Counted from the first letter of the stretch, positions 18,572-27,345 are shown. The stretch is DNA of 64,000 nt from an uncultured Porphyromonadaceae bacterium (GCA_947176915.1 CAMWSM010000005.1:1-64000); one strand, 5' to 3'. Notes: generated from the sequence alone by a model not told the origin. A program made the numbers and translations.

Positions 18572-20296
18572 TTATATCCCCATAATGTCGCGATAAATAT
18601 CGAGCGCCGCCTCAATGTCTTTTATGGGAGGGAGGCAGTCGATAATAGGTTCGCCCGGGGATTTAAGCAGGGTGAAGTTGGGAGATCCTGCAACGGCGTT
18701 CTTCTTGTCGTGAGCCATTATGGATATAAGGATGGGGATATCATCGCAAGTAATGCCGGTGGATGGATAGAAGGGTTTCAGAACCTCGGCAGCATATCTG
18801 TGGGTCTCATCAGAAGGGAACCCCTTCAGGAGATGGCTGAGAATTAATTCCACGAGCATTCCGTGAGCCACTGCCTCGCCATGGGCCAGAGGTTGATGAC
18901 GTTCTATGGCAAGGCTTTCGAAAGCATGTCCGGCAGTGTGTCCGAAATTGAGGATTTTTCTGAGACCCTTTTCAGTGGGATCCTGTGCCACCACCTCCTC
19001 CTTGATTTCAACACAACGCTTAATCTCGGGTTCGAGCAGGGCAGTGTCGGCAAGAAATTTTTCCACGTCAAGGAGACGGAAATAGAGTGGAGCATCCGCG
19101 ATAAGCCCGGTCTTTATCATCTCGGCATAACCCGAGAGAATTTCGCGGCGGGAGAGAGTCGCAAGGGGACGGGCGGTTATAATCACATCCGAGGGAAGAT
19201 GGAAAGCGCCGATTTCATTTTTCAGTCCGTTGAAATTAATCCCCGTTTTTCCGCCGGTGGCAGCATCTACGGCACCAAGCAGGGTGGTGGGGACGTTCAC
19301 AGCCCGGATGCCGCGTTTGAAGGTTGCGGCTGCAAACCCTCCTATGTCGGTTATCAACCCCCCTCCGATATTCACGACGAGACTCTTGCGAGTTGCATTC
19401 GCCTCCTCGAGAGCCATCCAGATGCGGGTTACGGATTCCAGGCTCTTGTGGTCTTCTCCCGGGGGAAGAACCACCTTGTTTGCTTTTGCCACGGTAGATG
19501 ATAAAGAGAAAAGGGGCATCACGCAGCGTTCCACATTTTCGTCAGTAACGATTGTGATTGTGGCAGGAGACAGTCTCTCAACCACTTCATCCAGAAGTAT
19601 GGCAGGGTGTGGCGGGAGATTTTTTTCAAGCCAGTCGGCAAACTCGTTCATTGACGAGAAAATCATGTCTGCCCCCTCTTTCTCAAATTCCTCGCGGGGG
19701 ATGGGGCCTGTGGTAACGGCAATTGTAAATGCTCCTGCAGCCTTGCCAGCCCTTACGCCAAGAGGTGCATTCTCAATCACAATAGAGCGAGAGGCGGGGA
19801 CGCGGGCTATTTCCGCTCCTTTAAGATAGGGTTCAGGATTTGGTTTTCCGTTCTTGACATCGAGGGCAGTAACCCTCATCCCCGGCAGGAAAGCGCCGGG
19901 ATAGTCAGAATTAAGGCTATCAAGGAGGCTATGCTGCGCGGAACCTGTCACGAGCACGCGTTTAAGACCCCCTCTTTCGAGAGCCTTGAGCATACGGTCG
20001 GCACCCGGCATCGGTTTCTTGACACCGTATGAGACAAAAAGGTCGGCTTTTCGACCATAAAGTTTCTCTACCTCCTCGGGAGAAGCCTCACGATTCAGTT
20101 CTCTTTTAAAAATCAGATTGACAGTGGCAGCCCCTGTCATACCCTCATAGAGGAAAAATTCCTCCGGGGTAGTTTCAATGCCCTGTTCAGACATCATCTG
20201 ATGCCAAGCGCGGGCATGAAAAGGCATGGAGTCATAGAGCACGCCATCCATATCGATCAGGGCGGCGCAGATTCCTTTGGGGAAATTATTATTCAT
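18572..20296 (-). CDS. aroB: fusion: HAD hydrolase (beta-PGM-like) + 3-dehydroquinate synthase
   Basis: 574 residues in one open frame. Residues about 1-220 are a HAD-superfamily phosphatase of the phosphoglucomutase-like type: DMDGVLYDS (nucleophile Asp and acid Asp), VTGSAQ (motif II), KNGKPNPEPY (Lys) and VIENAPLG (acidic motif). Residues about 230-574 are 3-dehydroquinate synthase: LPPGEDHKS, the NAD loop GGGLITDIGGFAAATFKRG, TTLLGAVDAATGGKTGIN, and the zinc-binding GHTAGHAFES. AroB turns DAHP into 3-dehydroquinate, step two of the shikimate pathway. All catalytic motifs of both halves look intact, so both may be active. Ordinary AroB is about 350 residues. It lies 42 bases after the AsmA-like gene. 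Confidence 0.93.
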   Translation of the reverse strand: MNNNFPKGICAALIDMDGVLYDSMPFHARAWHQMMSEQGIETTPEEFFLYEGMTGAATVNLIFKRELNREASPEEVEKLYGRKADLFVSYGVKKPMPGADRMLKALERGGLKRVLVTGSAQHSLLDSLNSDYPGAFLPGMRVTALDVKNGKPNPEPYLKGAEIARVPASRSIVIENAPLGVRAGKAAGAFTIAVTTGPIPREEFEKEGADMIFSSMNEFADWLEKNLPPHPAILLDEVVERLSPATITIVTDENVERCVMPLFSLSSTVAKANKVVLPPGEDHKSLESVTRIWMALEEANATRKSLVVNIGGGLITDIGGFAAATFKRGIRAVNVPTTLLGAVDAATGGKTGINFNGLKNEIGAFHLPSDVIITARPLATLSRREILSGYAEMIKTGLIADAPLYFRLLDVEKFLADTALLEPEIKRCVEIKEEVVAQDPTEKGLRKILNFGHTAGHAFESLAIERHQPLAHGEAVAHGMLVELILSHLLKGFPSDETHRYAAEVLKPFYPSTGITCDDIPILISIMAHDKKNAVAGSPNFTLLKSPGEPIIDCLPPIKDIEAALDIYRDIMGI

Positions 20297-20338
20297 CTGC
20301 TAATTAGTTTTGACTTCATATTAACGAACGTCGGAACC

Positions 20339-23300
20339 TTACAGTGAATTGTTTTTGAAGTCATATTTTCCGGCATTTCCTACGAAAATGAGCCAGCCAT
20401 GGCTAAGGTTTCTCATAATATTCACATGGACATCACTTCCGAGCTCGGCGGCAATCTTCCTTTCCCTGCCGTCCTTGATCCATCTTCCTCCGAAGCGAAA
20501 TTCCGGATGACGGAAATATCCAACCAAATTGACACCGAATGGAAGGTGAAGGGGGTTATGAAGGAGACCGATGTGATAATACATCTGTCCCATAAGGTTA
20601 TTGACTCCTCCAATAAGGAGTTTGTAACCTCCTCCATCGATTGTGAATGGGTCGAGCTGCAGAAGATTGTCGTGGAAAGCGGCATGTATGTCAAGCGAAT
20701 CAATAGTGATCGGACCATCACCCCGAATCATCATAAGATGAGTGTATTTCAGAGCTTTCTTATCGCGTTTGAAAGCCATGTCGCGGACGTTCAGTTTGAG
20801 ATCGCCTTCAAGAGAGGGCGCCTCAAGAAACATATTTGGATCCATAATGAAGGTGCCGGCGACATTCAGGGAAAGATTGGCAGAGAGATTCTCCAATTGA
20901 GGAGAAGACGCCGCGAGGTCGGGGAATGCTGAGCAGAATTTCGTGAAATTGAAATTATTAACGTCAACATTCACCGCCATCGATATGCTGTCGAGATCTG
21001 AGGTGGAGAAAGTCCAGTCGATCTTGTCAGAGCAGAAGGGAGTTCCTACCGACAGTCCCTCCAGGGAGGCGTTGCCATTCTGCATCAAAATTCTTGTTGA
21101 AAGGGGGGAGAAGGAGTATTGCATGTATTCCGCAGACCTTGAGGAAAGCCGGGCATCCAAAGCTATGTTTCTTGGAATAGCCACACAGAGGGAATCAGCG
21201 GCAGTATATGCCCCTGGAGCCGGGGGGATGAATTGAGGGGTCTTTCCCGTTATTTTTTGAATTCCACGGAAATAATTACCTGCAAGCATATTGATATTCA
21301 CATCATCGAGGTCAGCATTTAACGAGGCTTTCAAGGGGACGGGAGAAGAAGAGGAAAGAAAACTTCTCAATCCGTCAATTCTTCCGGAGATGAAGCCTGA
21401 AGCGCCACGTGTCGAGAGGCGAAGCGAGGATAGGCGGAGGGTGTCGAGATTGGTAAAGAGTTTGAGATTGGAGAAGGTGTTCTCCACAGGATAAGCCGGA
21501 GTATAGAGGGAGCCACTTTCAATATCGACTGAGGCTTTCATATCCAAAAGACTCAAAATAGACTGAATCATAGGGGATATGGAGGCAGTGAGATAGAGAG
21601 GCGTATGAGAGAATTTGGCAGCTACGGCAGAATCTCCCGGCGATGTGGGAAGAGTGGAGAAATAATTGGAAGGAGAGAATGGAATCTGCCTCAGGGAAGC
21701 ATTTATATTTGCTTTCAGTCCGTTTGTGGAAAGGTCGTTATCAGCAGCCTGAATCTTAGCATTGCCGGATGAGAGATCAAATGTGCCGGCAGCCACAGGA
21801 TTGCTCATGGATCCTTTCGCTCCTAAATCTCCTTTAAGAGTTGTGTGGTCGAGCAGAGCGTTGACTCCTGCAGCGGGAGCCTTTACATCGCCGTGCCCTA
21901 TATACGTTGTGAAATTCAATTTGCCATCGGTGAGGGATGATGAATTAAGTTGCGGCATATCGGCAGCAATGCTGAGAGAGAAATCGGAGAGCTTCGCCGA
22001 TAATTTTGAAGCCGCGTCATTCAGGGCAAGGGCAGCCACCTGGAAATCACCCTCTAACTTGAGGTCTTTCAATTGCTTCTTGCTTAAGTCAGACAACTTG
22101 CAGGATAGAGATGATTTTCCCGTAAGGTCTCCCTTCAATGAGAAAGAGGCTCCGGGAAGTATTTTTTCAGTAGCTTTCGCGAGATCGGCTGCACACTGCA
22201 GGTCAAGAGCGACATCGGGGTCTCCTGCCAGTAAGGATGAAGCGCGGCCGGTTACGTGGAGGCTTGTTCCGTCAGTCTCCATTCTTAAATCAGAGAGATT
22301 GATATGGCTCCCTGCCGGGTCGGCAGGATCAATTATCGCATCCGCATCGATTCCGAGTCCGGAGAGAGCAATTATCTGAGAGGAGGAGACAGGGAATGAA
22401 AGTTCGCCGTTATCGGAGGAGACTGTGGCAGAGAGGGCAGGGATTCTTTTTGTTTCGCTGAATGAGAAGGGGGAGAGGAGATCGGCGTGGAGCCTGAGAG
22501 GGATCGCACCCTTTACATCTTTCATTTTTTCAGGCACCATTTCCGCAGGGATATAGGGGAGGAGCGCCATCAAATCAGGGGTGTTGAGGGTAGCGGAGAG
22601 GGGATAGAGCGTCGGAATCTTTTCGTTGGACAGCATTCCGGAAATAAGGAGGGAGAGGTCTTCTATGCTGATATTAACATTGTCGAAGGAAATTTTCTTC
22701 ATGTCGTCGGAAATTCCGAAATTTCCTGAGAAGTCCACCGGAATGGGATTCGGGATGGAATATTCGGGGGAGTGGAATGACAGGAGGGCTGACAACATTG
22801 CATCCCAGCTGTTCTTCTTATTTTGCTTTCCGCTGATCATAAAGTTTTTGATTTCAGCCTTAGCCTCGAGATTATTACCCGTACTGAAGAAAGCCAGATT
22901 CACAGGCCTGCCGATTTTAACTGTATCAAGAGAAATTTCAGGCATTTCATTCTTTTTCTTCATTTCCGGAAAAATGAGGAAGTTGGCGACAGAGTCGTTT
23001 ACGAAGACAAGGTTTATGTCGGGCTTATCCACTTCGAGCCCGCGCAGATATATCTTTCCCTGAATTGCCTTCATTATATTCACCCCGCCGAGAAGCCTGC
23101 CTGTAGAAGCGAGGCGGTCGGCATTTGCAGGGAGGGTGGACTTCAATCCCGCGGGAATATTTTCGAGAGAACGGGAGCGTATGGAGATTGAATCAATGTC
23201 GACCTGGAGCCACGGAAAAGACGACCATAGAGTCCAGTTGACCTCCGACACTTTCACATCAGCCTTCAAATAAGAAGACGCTTCCTTGTTTACAATAGCA

Positions 23301-23422
23301 GCTACACGCGATGGGGTGAGATAGAAAGTAGCTCCAATTATTGCAGCCACTGCCAGCAATATGAGGGCGCCTAAAGAGATGGCGGTAATTTTAGCAACTT
23401 TATATATGGTAGAAGAAGCCAT
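20339..23422 (-). CDS. AsmA-like large inner-membrane anchored periplasmic protein
   Basis: 1027 residues. One N-terminal transmembrane segment (ITAISLGALILLAVAAIIGATFYL) followed directly by an AsmA-type start (TPSRVAAIVNKEASSYLKADVKVSEVNW) and a very long periplasmic region rich in beta strands, ending with an AsmA C-terminal-like domain (DGPITIDSLDIHAAFHDNLLQ). AsmA/TamB/YhdP proteins form hydrophobic grooves that carry phospholipid between inner and outer membranes; that role is inferred here. Length and single anchor fit the family. It is divergent from the phosphatase gene and probably co-transcribed with the HAD-AroB gene. Confidence 0.85.
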   Translation of the reverse strand: MASSTIYKVAKITAISLGALILLAVAAIIGATFYLTPSRVAAIVNKEASSYLKADVKVSEVNWTLWSSFPWLQVDIDSISIRSRSLENIPAGLKSTLPANADRLASTGRLLGGVNIMKAIQGKIYLRGLEVDKPDINLVFVNDSVANFLIFPEMKKKNEMPEISLDTVKIGRPVNLAFFSTGNNLEAKAEIKNFMISGKQNKKNSWDAMLSALLSFHSPEYSIPNPIPVDFSGNFGISDDMKKISFDNVNISIEDLSLLISGMLSNEKIPTLYPLSATLNTPDLMALLPYIPAEMVPEKMKDVKGAIPLRLHADLLSPFSFSETKRIPALSATVSSDNGELSFPVSSSQIIALSGLGIDADAIIDPADPAGSHINLSDLRMETDGTSLHVTGRASSLLAGDPDVALDLQCAADLAKATEKILPGASFSLKGDLTGKSSLSCKLSDLSKKQLKDLKLEGDFQVAALALNDAASKLSAKLSDFSLSIAADMPQLNSSSLTDGKLNFTTYIGHGDVKAPAAGVNALLDHTTLKGDLGAKGSMSNPVAAGTFDLSSGNAKIQAADNDLSTNGLKANINASLRQIPFSPSNYFSTLPTSPGDSAVAAKFSHTPLYLTASISPMIQSILSLLDMKASVDIESGSLYTPAYPVENTFSNLKLFTNLDTLRLSSLRLSTRGASGFISGRIDGLRSFLSSSSPVPLKASLNADLDDVNINMLAGNYFRGIQKITGKTPQFIPPAPGAYTAADSLCVAIPRNIALDARLSSRSAEYMQYSFSPLSTRILMQNGNASLEGLSVGTPFCSDKIDWTFSTSDLDSISMAVNVDVNNFNFTKFCSAFPDLAASSPQLENLSANLSLNVAGTFIMDPNMFLEAPSLEGDLKLNVRDMAFKRDKKALKYTHLMMIRGDGPITIDSLDIHAAFHDNLLQLDPFTIDGGGYKLLIGGVNNLMGQMYYHIGLLHNPLHLPFGVNLVGYFRHPEFRFGGRWIKDGRERKIAAELGSDVHVNIMRNLSHGWLIFVGNAGKYDFKNNSL

Positions 23423-23574
23423 AAGAGGAATGTTTATGTGGAAGTTAAGCGTTTTTCTTTTTTAATGGGAGAGCGGATGATAAGGTCCGGTCTATGATTT
23501 AATAACGTAGTGAAGAATGAAAGGTTTATACCGGATTAAAGTCAATCCGGCAACCGACTTATCCGATAATTATT

Positions 23575-23582
23575 TATCTTTG
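23575..23582 (+). promoter_or_regulatory. -7 box of the low-molecular-weight phosphatase gene
   Basis: TATCTTTG, a perfect -7 box, 27 bases before the ATG at 23610. It lies inside the longer ORF given in the track (start 23517) and so decides the start. No matching -33 element. Confidence 0.55.
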
Positions 23583-23609
23583 CAGAAAATAATTAAACCA
23601 ATCGCTAAA

Positions 23610-24122
23610 ATGGAAGATGAGAAGATAGAAGTCTTATTGAAGGGTAAGGAAAAGATCAGGATATTGTTTGTGTGTCTCGGAAATATATGTAGGAGTCCGG
23701 CAGCTCACGGGATAATGGAGAAACTTATTGCAGAGAGCGGCAAGACAGGAGATATAGAGATTGATTCGGCAGGATTGTACAGCGGACACGCAGGGGAACT
23801 TCCTGACCACCGGATGCGTATTCATGCACGCAGGCGCGGATATGAGCTGACTCATAGGAGCCGTCCTGTAAAGATGTCGGATTTTGATGACTTTGACCTC
23901 ATAGTGGGTATGGATAACAGCAATTATGACCGGCTTAGAGGTTTTGCACCGACTGTGGAGGCAAAGGATAAAGTTGTGAGGATGATAGATTTTGTAAATG
24001 GATTTCCGCAATATGATTATGTTCCTGATCCCTATTATGAGGGTTCGGAGGGTTTTGAGCTTGTGCTCGATATGCTTGAGGATGGATGTGGAAATATGTT
24101 GCGTGCCCTAAGGAAAGGATGA
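23610..24122 (+). CDS. low-molecular-weight protein-tyrosine phosphatase
   Basis: 170 residues from the ATG at 23610 (MEDEKIEVLLKGK). The P-loop CLGNICRSP near the N-terminus has the catalytic Cys and Arg, and the general acid Asp is in VPDPYYEG near the C-terminus; both are hallmarks of the LMW-PTP family. It removes phosphate from tyrosine, or from arginine in YwlE-type members; the residue after the catalytic loop does not let me choose. In other bacteria such enzymes often control exopolysaccharide kinases, but no tyrosine kinase is encoded here. Confidence 0.93.
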   Translation: MEDEKIEVLLKGKEKIRILFVCLGNICRSPAAHGIMEKLIAESGKTGDIEIDSAGLYSGHAGELPDHRMRIHARRRGYELTHRSRPVKMSDFDDFDLIVGMDNSNYDRLRGFAPTVEAKDKVVRMIDFVNGFPQYDYVPDPYYEGSEGFELVLDMLEDGCGNMLRALRKG

Positions 24123-24180
24123 CTGTGTTAAACTTTTTTTGAGGAAGCGTGTCAAAAGTAAAAATCAAAAATTTAAGGTT

Positions 24181-24537
24181 ATGAAGAAAATAATTTTGAC
24201 ATTCGGAATGTTGGCAGGTCTCTTTTTCGGAGCCAATGCAGGAGATAAGCCGGAATTTCCCGGTGGAGACGCTGCGCTGAAGTCTTACATAGAGAAGAAT
24301 ATGCAATATCCCTCTCATGCGAAGGAGAATGGGGTAGAGGGCATAGTAAACGTCCAGTTTACGGTATTCCCTGACGGCACTATAGGAACTATCAAGATCA
24401 TGCGAATGGTAGATCCGGATTTAGAGCAGGAGGCAATAAGACTTGTAAAGACAATGCCGGCATGGACACCGGCTGACAAGGACGGGGCTCCTGTAGAAGC
24501 GACAGCTCAGATTGCAGTGCCTTTTGTTCTTGAATAA
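24181..24537 (+). CDS. small secreted TonB C-terminal domain protein
   Basis: 118 residues from the ATG at 24181. A signal peptide (KKIILTFGMLAGLFFGANA) is followed by one TonB C-terminal domain (FPGGDAALKSYIEKNMQYP, GIVNVQFTVFPDGTIGTIKI, MPAWTPADKDG). There is no proline-rich linker or membrane anchor as in true TonB, so it is not a self-contained energy transducer. Such stand-alone domains are common in Bacteroidetes and their job is mostly unknown. It lies about 58 bases after the phosphatase and ends at a bidirectional terminator. Confidence 0.88.
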   Translation: MKKIILTFGMLAGLFFGANAGDKPEFPGGDAALKSYIEKNMQYPSHAKENGVEGIVNVQFTVFPDGTIGTIKIMRMVDPDLEQEAIRLVKTMPAWTPADKDGAPVEATAQIAVPFVLE

Positions 24538-24555
24538 TCAAACAGATGGATTACA

Positions 24556-24606
24556 TAATATACAGAAGAAGCGAATCCCGCCGGGATTCGCTTCTTCTGT
24601 ATATTA
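24556..24606. terminator. bidirectional terminator, perfect 24-base-pair stem
   Basis: Left arm 24556-24579 and right arm 24583-24606 are exact reverse complements around the loop GCC (core GAAGCGAATCCC/GGGATTCGCTTC). It separates the convergent TonB-domain gene and FKBP gene. The arms end in A/T-rich sequence but lack a long T-run. Confidence 0.8.
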
Positions 24607-24618
24607 GTCATCCATTAA

Positions 24619-25485
24619 CTATTCTGCAGGTGCATCAGACGTTTTAGGGTCGATGGTTGCGACAATATCCATAACGATAACGTCCTTGGGAGCTAAATTG
24701 AACTGCTCAGCACGACGGCCGAAAAGATCGTTGGCAGTGGTTATGAATTTGCCGTTTTGTCCGCTTTTGAGAGTCTTGAGGGCATCCGAAAGTTGTATCG
24801 GGAGATTGCGGGCGCCTACTTTTAAGGATGAAGGCAGAGGAATGTCGAGGGTTTTTCCTTGAACGGTCTTCAGGGTGAATTTTGCAGTAACGTCATCACC
24901 CTCCTTAATTTGAGCAGTCTCCTTCTTATCTGTCGGACCACCGTAGAGACCGTCAGCCACCTTTGCAAGTTTCATTTTTGCAGCCTCTTTAGAAAGGGCA
25001 GCGGCAGCATTCTCCTTATCAATAGTCTCTTTGCGGGAAGAGAAGTCGTTCATTATGCGGTTGAATTCACGCTGAATATCACTCATGTTTTTAATAGAGT
25101 CGCTGTTAAGCACTTCCACAAGACCGTCGATAAACACCTGTTTGTTCAAAGCCACATCATAGTCTTTCTTAAACTCGGAAATGTTGCGTGCCATCTGCAG
25201 ACCGAGGTGCATACCTCTGTTGAAGGCTTCATCGTTGGGATTGAAGCTGTTGAGTCCGGCTTTGACACCATTCACGTAAGAGCGTTTTGCAGCGTCGGTT
25301 GCAAAAGTTGAGTCGTTCTGAGCCATTGTCAGATATTGAGAGCCGTTTATTTCTCCGAAGTAATACACGAGAGAATCTCCGGGAGTGGCATCCGTTATCT
25401 GTTCAAGCGATTTTCCTTTGTTGTCGGCGCAAGAAGCCATCAACAGAGCAGCAGCGCCGATTGTTAGAAGTGATTTAAATTTCAT
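24619..25485 (-). CDS. FKBP-type lipoprotein with N-terminal FKBP_N domain and degenerate PPIase
   Basis: 288 residues. SPII lipoprotein signal ending LLMASC. The middle region (ADNDSTFATDAAKRSYVNGVKAGL-like) matches the dimerising helical FKBP_N domain of Mip/FkpA proteins. The C-terminal part resembles an FKBP domain but lacks the usual VTVHYTG and GxxFDSS motifs seen in its neighbours, so isomerase activity is doubtful and a chaperone or structural role more likely. It is last in the FKBP cluster and overlaps the preceding small lipoprotein gene by 11 bases. Confidence 0.75.
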   Translation of the reverse strand: MKFKSLLTIGAAALLMASCADNKGKSLEQITDATPGDSLVYYFGEINGSQYLTMAQNDSTFATDAAKRSYVNGVKAGLNSFNPNDEAFNRGMHLGLQMARNISEFKKDYDVALNKQVFIDGLVEVLNSDSIKNMSDIQREFNRIMNDFSSRKETIDKENAAAALSKEAAKMKLAKVADGLYGGPTDKKETAQIKEGDDVTAKFTLKTVQGKTLDIPLPSSLKVGARNLPIQLSDALKTLKSGQNGKFITTANDLFGRRAEQFNLAPKDVIVMDIVATIDPKTSDAPAE

Positions 25486-25687
25486 TTTCTGTAGAATCAG
25501 TTGTTATGGGGTTAGAGATAGAATCTTCTGTAGAATTAATGACAACTTCAACGGTGTCGCCTGTTGGAGTCATGTCATTGGCGGTTCTGCCTTTACAGGA
25601 ATAGAATAAAAGCGCTGCGCCTCCGGCAATAAATAATGCGGAGAGACGCAGGCGCCCGGATGAGATAAAAGAATCAGTCATTATCAA
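25475..25687 (-). CDS. small lipoprotein of unknown function in the FKBP cluster
   Basis: 70 residues (or 68 from the second Met). An N-terminal basic part and hydrophobic segment end in a lipobox-like FYSC (SALFIAGGAALLFYSCKG), then a short acidic, Thr/Ser-rich tail. It begins five bases after the stop of one FKBP gene and overlaps the start of the next by 11 bases, so it is translated within the operon. I do not recognise a family. Confidence 0.65.
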   Translation of the reverse strand: MIMTDSFISSGRLRLSALFIAGGAALLFYSCKGRTANDMTPTGDTVEVVINSTEDSISNPITTDSTENEI

Positions 25688-25692
25688 TCGGC

Positions 25693-26256
25693 TTACTGAA
25701 CCTGAATGAGCTGTACTTCAAAGATAAGAGGAGCATTAGGAGGAATAGGACCGTTGGGAGTGCCCATTTCGCCGTATGCGAGATCAGAGGGGATATAGAA
25801 TACTGTCGTGCCACCCTCTTTCATGAGTTGAAGGCCTTCAGTCCAACCTTTTATAACGCCGTTAAGAGGGAATGTGATTGGCTCTCCACGCTCGAATGAA
25901 CTGTCAAATACTGTTCCGTCTGTAAGTACGCCACGATAGTGTACGGTTACAGCGTCGGTTGCTTTAGGAGATTTTCCGGTTCCCTCTTTAACTGTAACAT
26001 ACTTAAGTCCGGAGGGGGTAGCAACAACCATTTTGTCGGCTTTCGGATCGGGGTTGTTGAAATAATCAGCATTGTAGATTGCTGTAAGAGATGAATCGGC
26101 AGGTGCGGTAGCTTCCTGAACCGCCTGTACCATTTCATCAACGACCTGAAGGGAATCGTTTTGTTCAGCTTTTTTCTCACTCTTGCAGGATGCCAGAGAG
26201 CCCGCGGCAACCACAGCCGCAGCTAAGAGAGCTGAAGAAAAGAGTTTTTTATTCAT
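25693..26256 (-). CDS. FKBP-type peptidyl-prolyl isomerase lipoprotein
   Basis: 187 residues from the ATG at 26256 (MNKKLFSSALLAAAVVAAG). SPII signal ending SLASC, an acidic linker and one FKBP domain with TVHYRGVLTDGTVFDSSFERG, FPLNGVIKGWTEGLQLM and IPSDLAYGEMG, all key pocket residues present. It should catalyse proline isomerisation in periplasmic or outer-membrane proteins. The track start at 26301 adds 15 residues with no signal-peptide sense. It follows the Mip-like gene, separated by a terminator-like hairpin, so may be partly independent. Confidence 0.92.
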   Translation of the reverse strand: MNKKLFSSALLAAAVVAAGSLASCKSEKKAEQNDSLQVVDEMVQAVQEATAPADSSLTAIYNADYFNNPDPKADKMVVATPSGLKYVTVKEGTGKSPKATDAVTVHYRGVLTDGTVFDSSFERGEPITFPLNGVIKGWTEGLQLMKEGGTTVFYIPSDLAYGEMGTPNGPIPPNAPLIFEVQLIQVQ

Positions 26257-26299
26257 ATATAATTTATTTGAAAATTCTTTTGGGTATGTTTCGTTACGC

Positions 26300-26344
26300 A
26301 AAAAAGGTTACAGCGAAAGACTTCTAACGTCTGACCCTATAACC
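26300..26344 (-). terminator. minus-strand terminator between the two FKBP genes
   Basis: Minus strand: GGTTA(tag...) closing with (tg)TAACC, inner AGAC/GTCT stem, then TTTTTT. It follows the Mip-like gene by about 45 bases. Downstream genes could be expressed by read-through or from an internal promoter. Confidence 0.6.
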
Positions 26345-26387
26345 TTAATAACTGCAAACGATGTGGATTTCGTATGTTTACAACGTA

Positions 26388-26978
26388 TTATTTCTTTACA
26401 ACCTTGATGAGCTCCACTTCAAAGATAAGGGTTGAGTGAGGTGGAATTGCATTAGGCACACCCTGCGGACCGTATGCGAGGTCGGAAGGGATATAGAAAG
26501 TGTATTTGCCACCCTCCTTCATAAGCTGCACACCTTCGGTCCATCCGGGGATGACGCGGTTAAGAGGGAATGTGGCAGGTTCGCCACGGCTTACAGAACT
26601 GTCAAATACAGTGCCGTCAATGAGTTTACCGGTATAGTGAACTGTTACCTCATCCTCAGCAGTAGGCTGTGCGCCTGTACCCTCTTTCTCAACGACGTAT
26701 TGCAGACCTGAGGGAGTGGTGATTACATTTTCTTTCTTTTTGTTCTCTTCAAGGAATTTTTCACCTACAGACTTGATTTCAGCTGTTTTCTTAGCTGTAA
26801 GTTCCTGCAGATATTCCTGAATGATTTTATTAGCTTCTTCGGGCGACATCTTAGGTTCTTCTCCTTTGAAGGCAGCATGAACGGCTTCATCAAAGTCAGA
26901 GAATTCAATGTTTTCTACGCCCATAGCTTTCAATTGAGAGCCCATAGCCAGGCCCCATGCATAACTAAGTTGATCCAT
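26388..26978 (-). CDS. cytoplasmic Mip/FklB-like FKBP isomerase
   Basis: 196 residues with no signal peptide. The N-terminal 90 residues are the helical FKBP_N dimerisation domain (MDQLSYAWGLAMGSQLKAMG, the usual start of this domain), followed by a complete FKBP domain (VTVHYTGKLIDGTVFDSSVSRG, WTEGVQLMKEGGKYTFYIP, AYGPQGVPN). It acts as a folding helper. The start is marked by AAAGGAG nine bases before the ATG, an unusually good Shine-Dalgarno for this phylum. Confidence 0.93.
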   Translation of the reverse strand: MDQLSYAWGLAMGSQLKAMGVENIEFSDFDEAVHAAFKGEEPKMSPEEANKIIQEYLQELTAKKTAEIKSVGEKFLEENKKKENVITTPSGLQYVVEKEGTGAQPTAEDEVTVHYTGKLIDGTVFDSSVSRGEPATFPLNRVIPGWTEGVQLMKEGGKYTFYIPSDLAYGPQGVPNAIPPHSTLIFEVELIKVVKK

Positions 26979-26997
26979 TTTGTTAATCTCCTTTAAA
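26979..26997 (-). promoter_or_regulatory. strong Shine-Dalgarno before the Mip-like FKBP gene
   Basis: Minus strand TTTTAAAGGAGATTAACAAA then ATG. Bacteroidetes genes rarely carry such a site; most genes in this window show none. A short inverted repeat (CTCGGA/TCCGAG, about 27000-27030) lies just upstream in the leader. Confidence 0.55.
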
Positions 26998-27145
26998 AAC
27001 TCGGATAAGCTTTATAACTCTTCCGAGGGATTTGGGTTATATATTTATTTTCTTATTTCTATAAATATAACGCATAAAGAGAGGAATAGTTATGTTAAAG
27101 AATATTTAAGGATGTGGAAAGAAAGAAATATTTACGGTTAAAAAG

Positions 27146-27176
27146 TTGTGGGAATGAAAATGAATTGCTAACTTTG
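27146..27176 (+). promoter_or_regulatory. promoter of tRNA-Gln
   Basis: TTG (27146-27148), 20 bases, TAACTTTG (27169-27176). Transcription would start near 27183, giving a precursor with about 50 bases before the mature tRNA. Confidence 0.7.
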
Positions 27177-27231
27177 CATCGACTTTAGGAGCACATCGAC
27201 AGGGTCAAGTTGCTCTTGAGTCAGACAGGAT

Positions 27232-27302
27232 TGTCTTATGGTGTAATGGTAGCACTACAGTTTTTGGTTCTGTCTGTCCAGGTTCGAATCCTGGTAAGAC
27301 AA
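27232..27302 (+). tRNA. tRNA-Gln (anticodon UUG)
   Basis: Acceptor arm TGTCTTA pairs with TAAGACA; D-arm GTGT...GCAC; anticodon loop TTTTGGT gives 34-36 TTG; T-arm CCAGG-TTCGAAT-CCTGG. The only blemish is a T-T pair at the base of the anticodon loop. CCA is not encoded. A strong terminator follows directly, so it is a single-gene transcript. Confidence 0.95.
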
Positions 27303-27306
27303 CATA

Positions 27307-27345
27307 AAAAGCTCTAAATCTTAGATTTAGAGCTTTTATTTTTTC
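27307..27345 (+). terminator. terminator of tRNA-Gln
   Basis: AAAAGCTCTAAATC-TTA-GATTTAGAGCTTTT, a perfect 14-base-pair stem, followed by attttttt-like sequence. Confidence 0.85.

Noticed and set aside
18863-19501. 212-codon plus-strand ORF opposite the aroB fusion
   Set aside because: It lies wholly antisense to a gene with clear motifs, and its product resembles no family; it is a shadow.
27232-27302. tRNA-Gln as an integration site for the fimbrial operon
   Set aside because: No second copy of the tRNA 3' end, no integrase, and a clean terminator directly follows.
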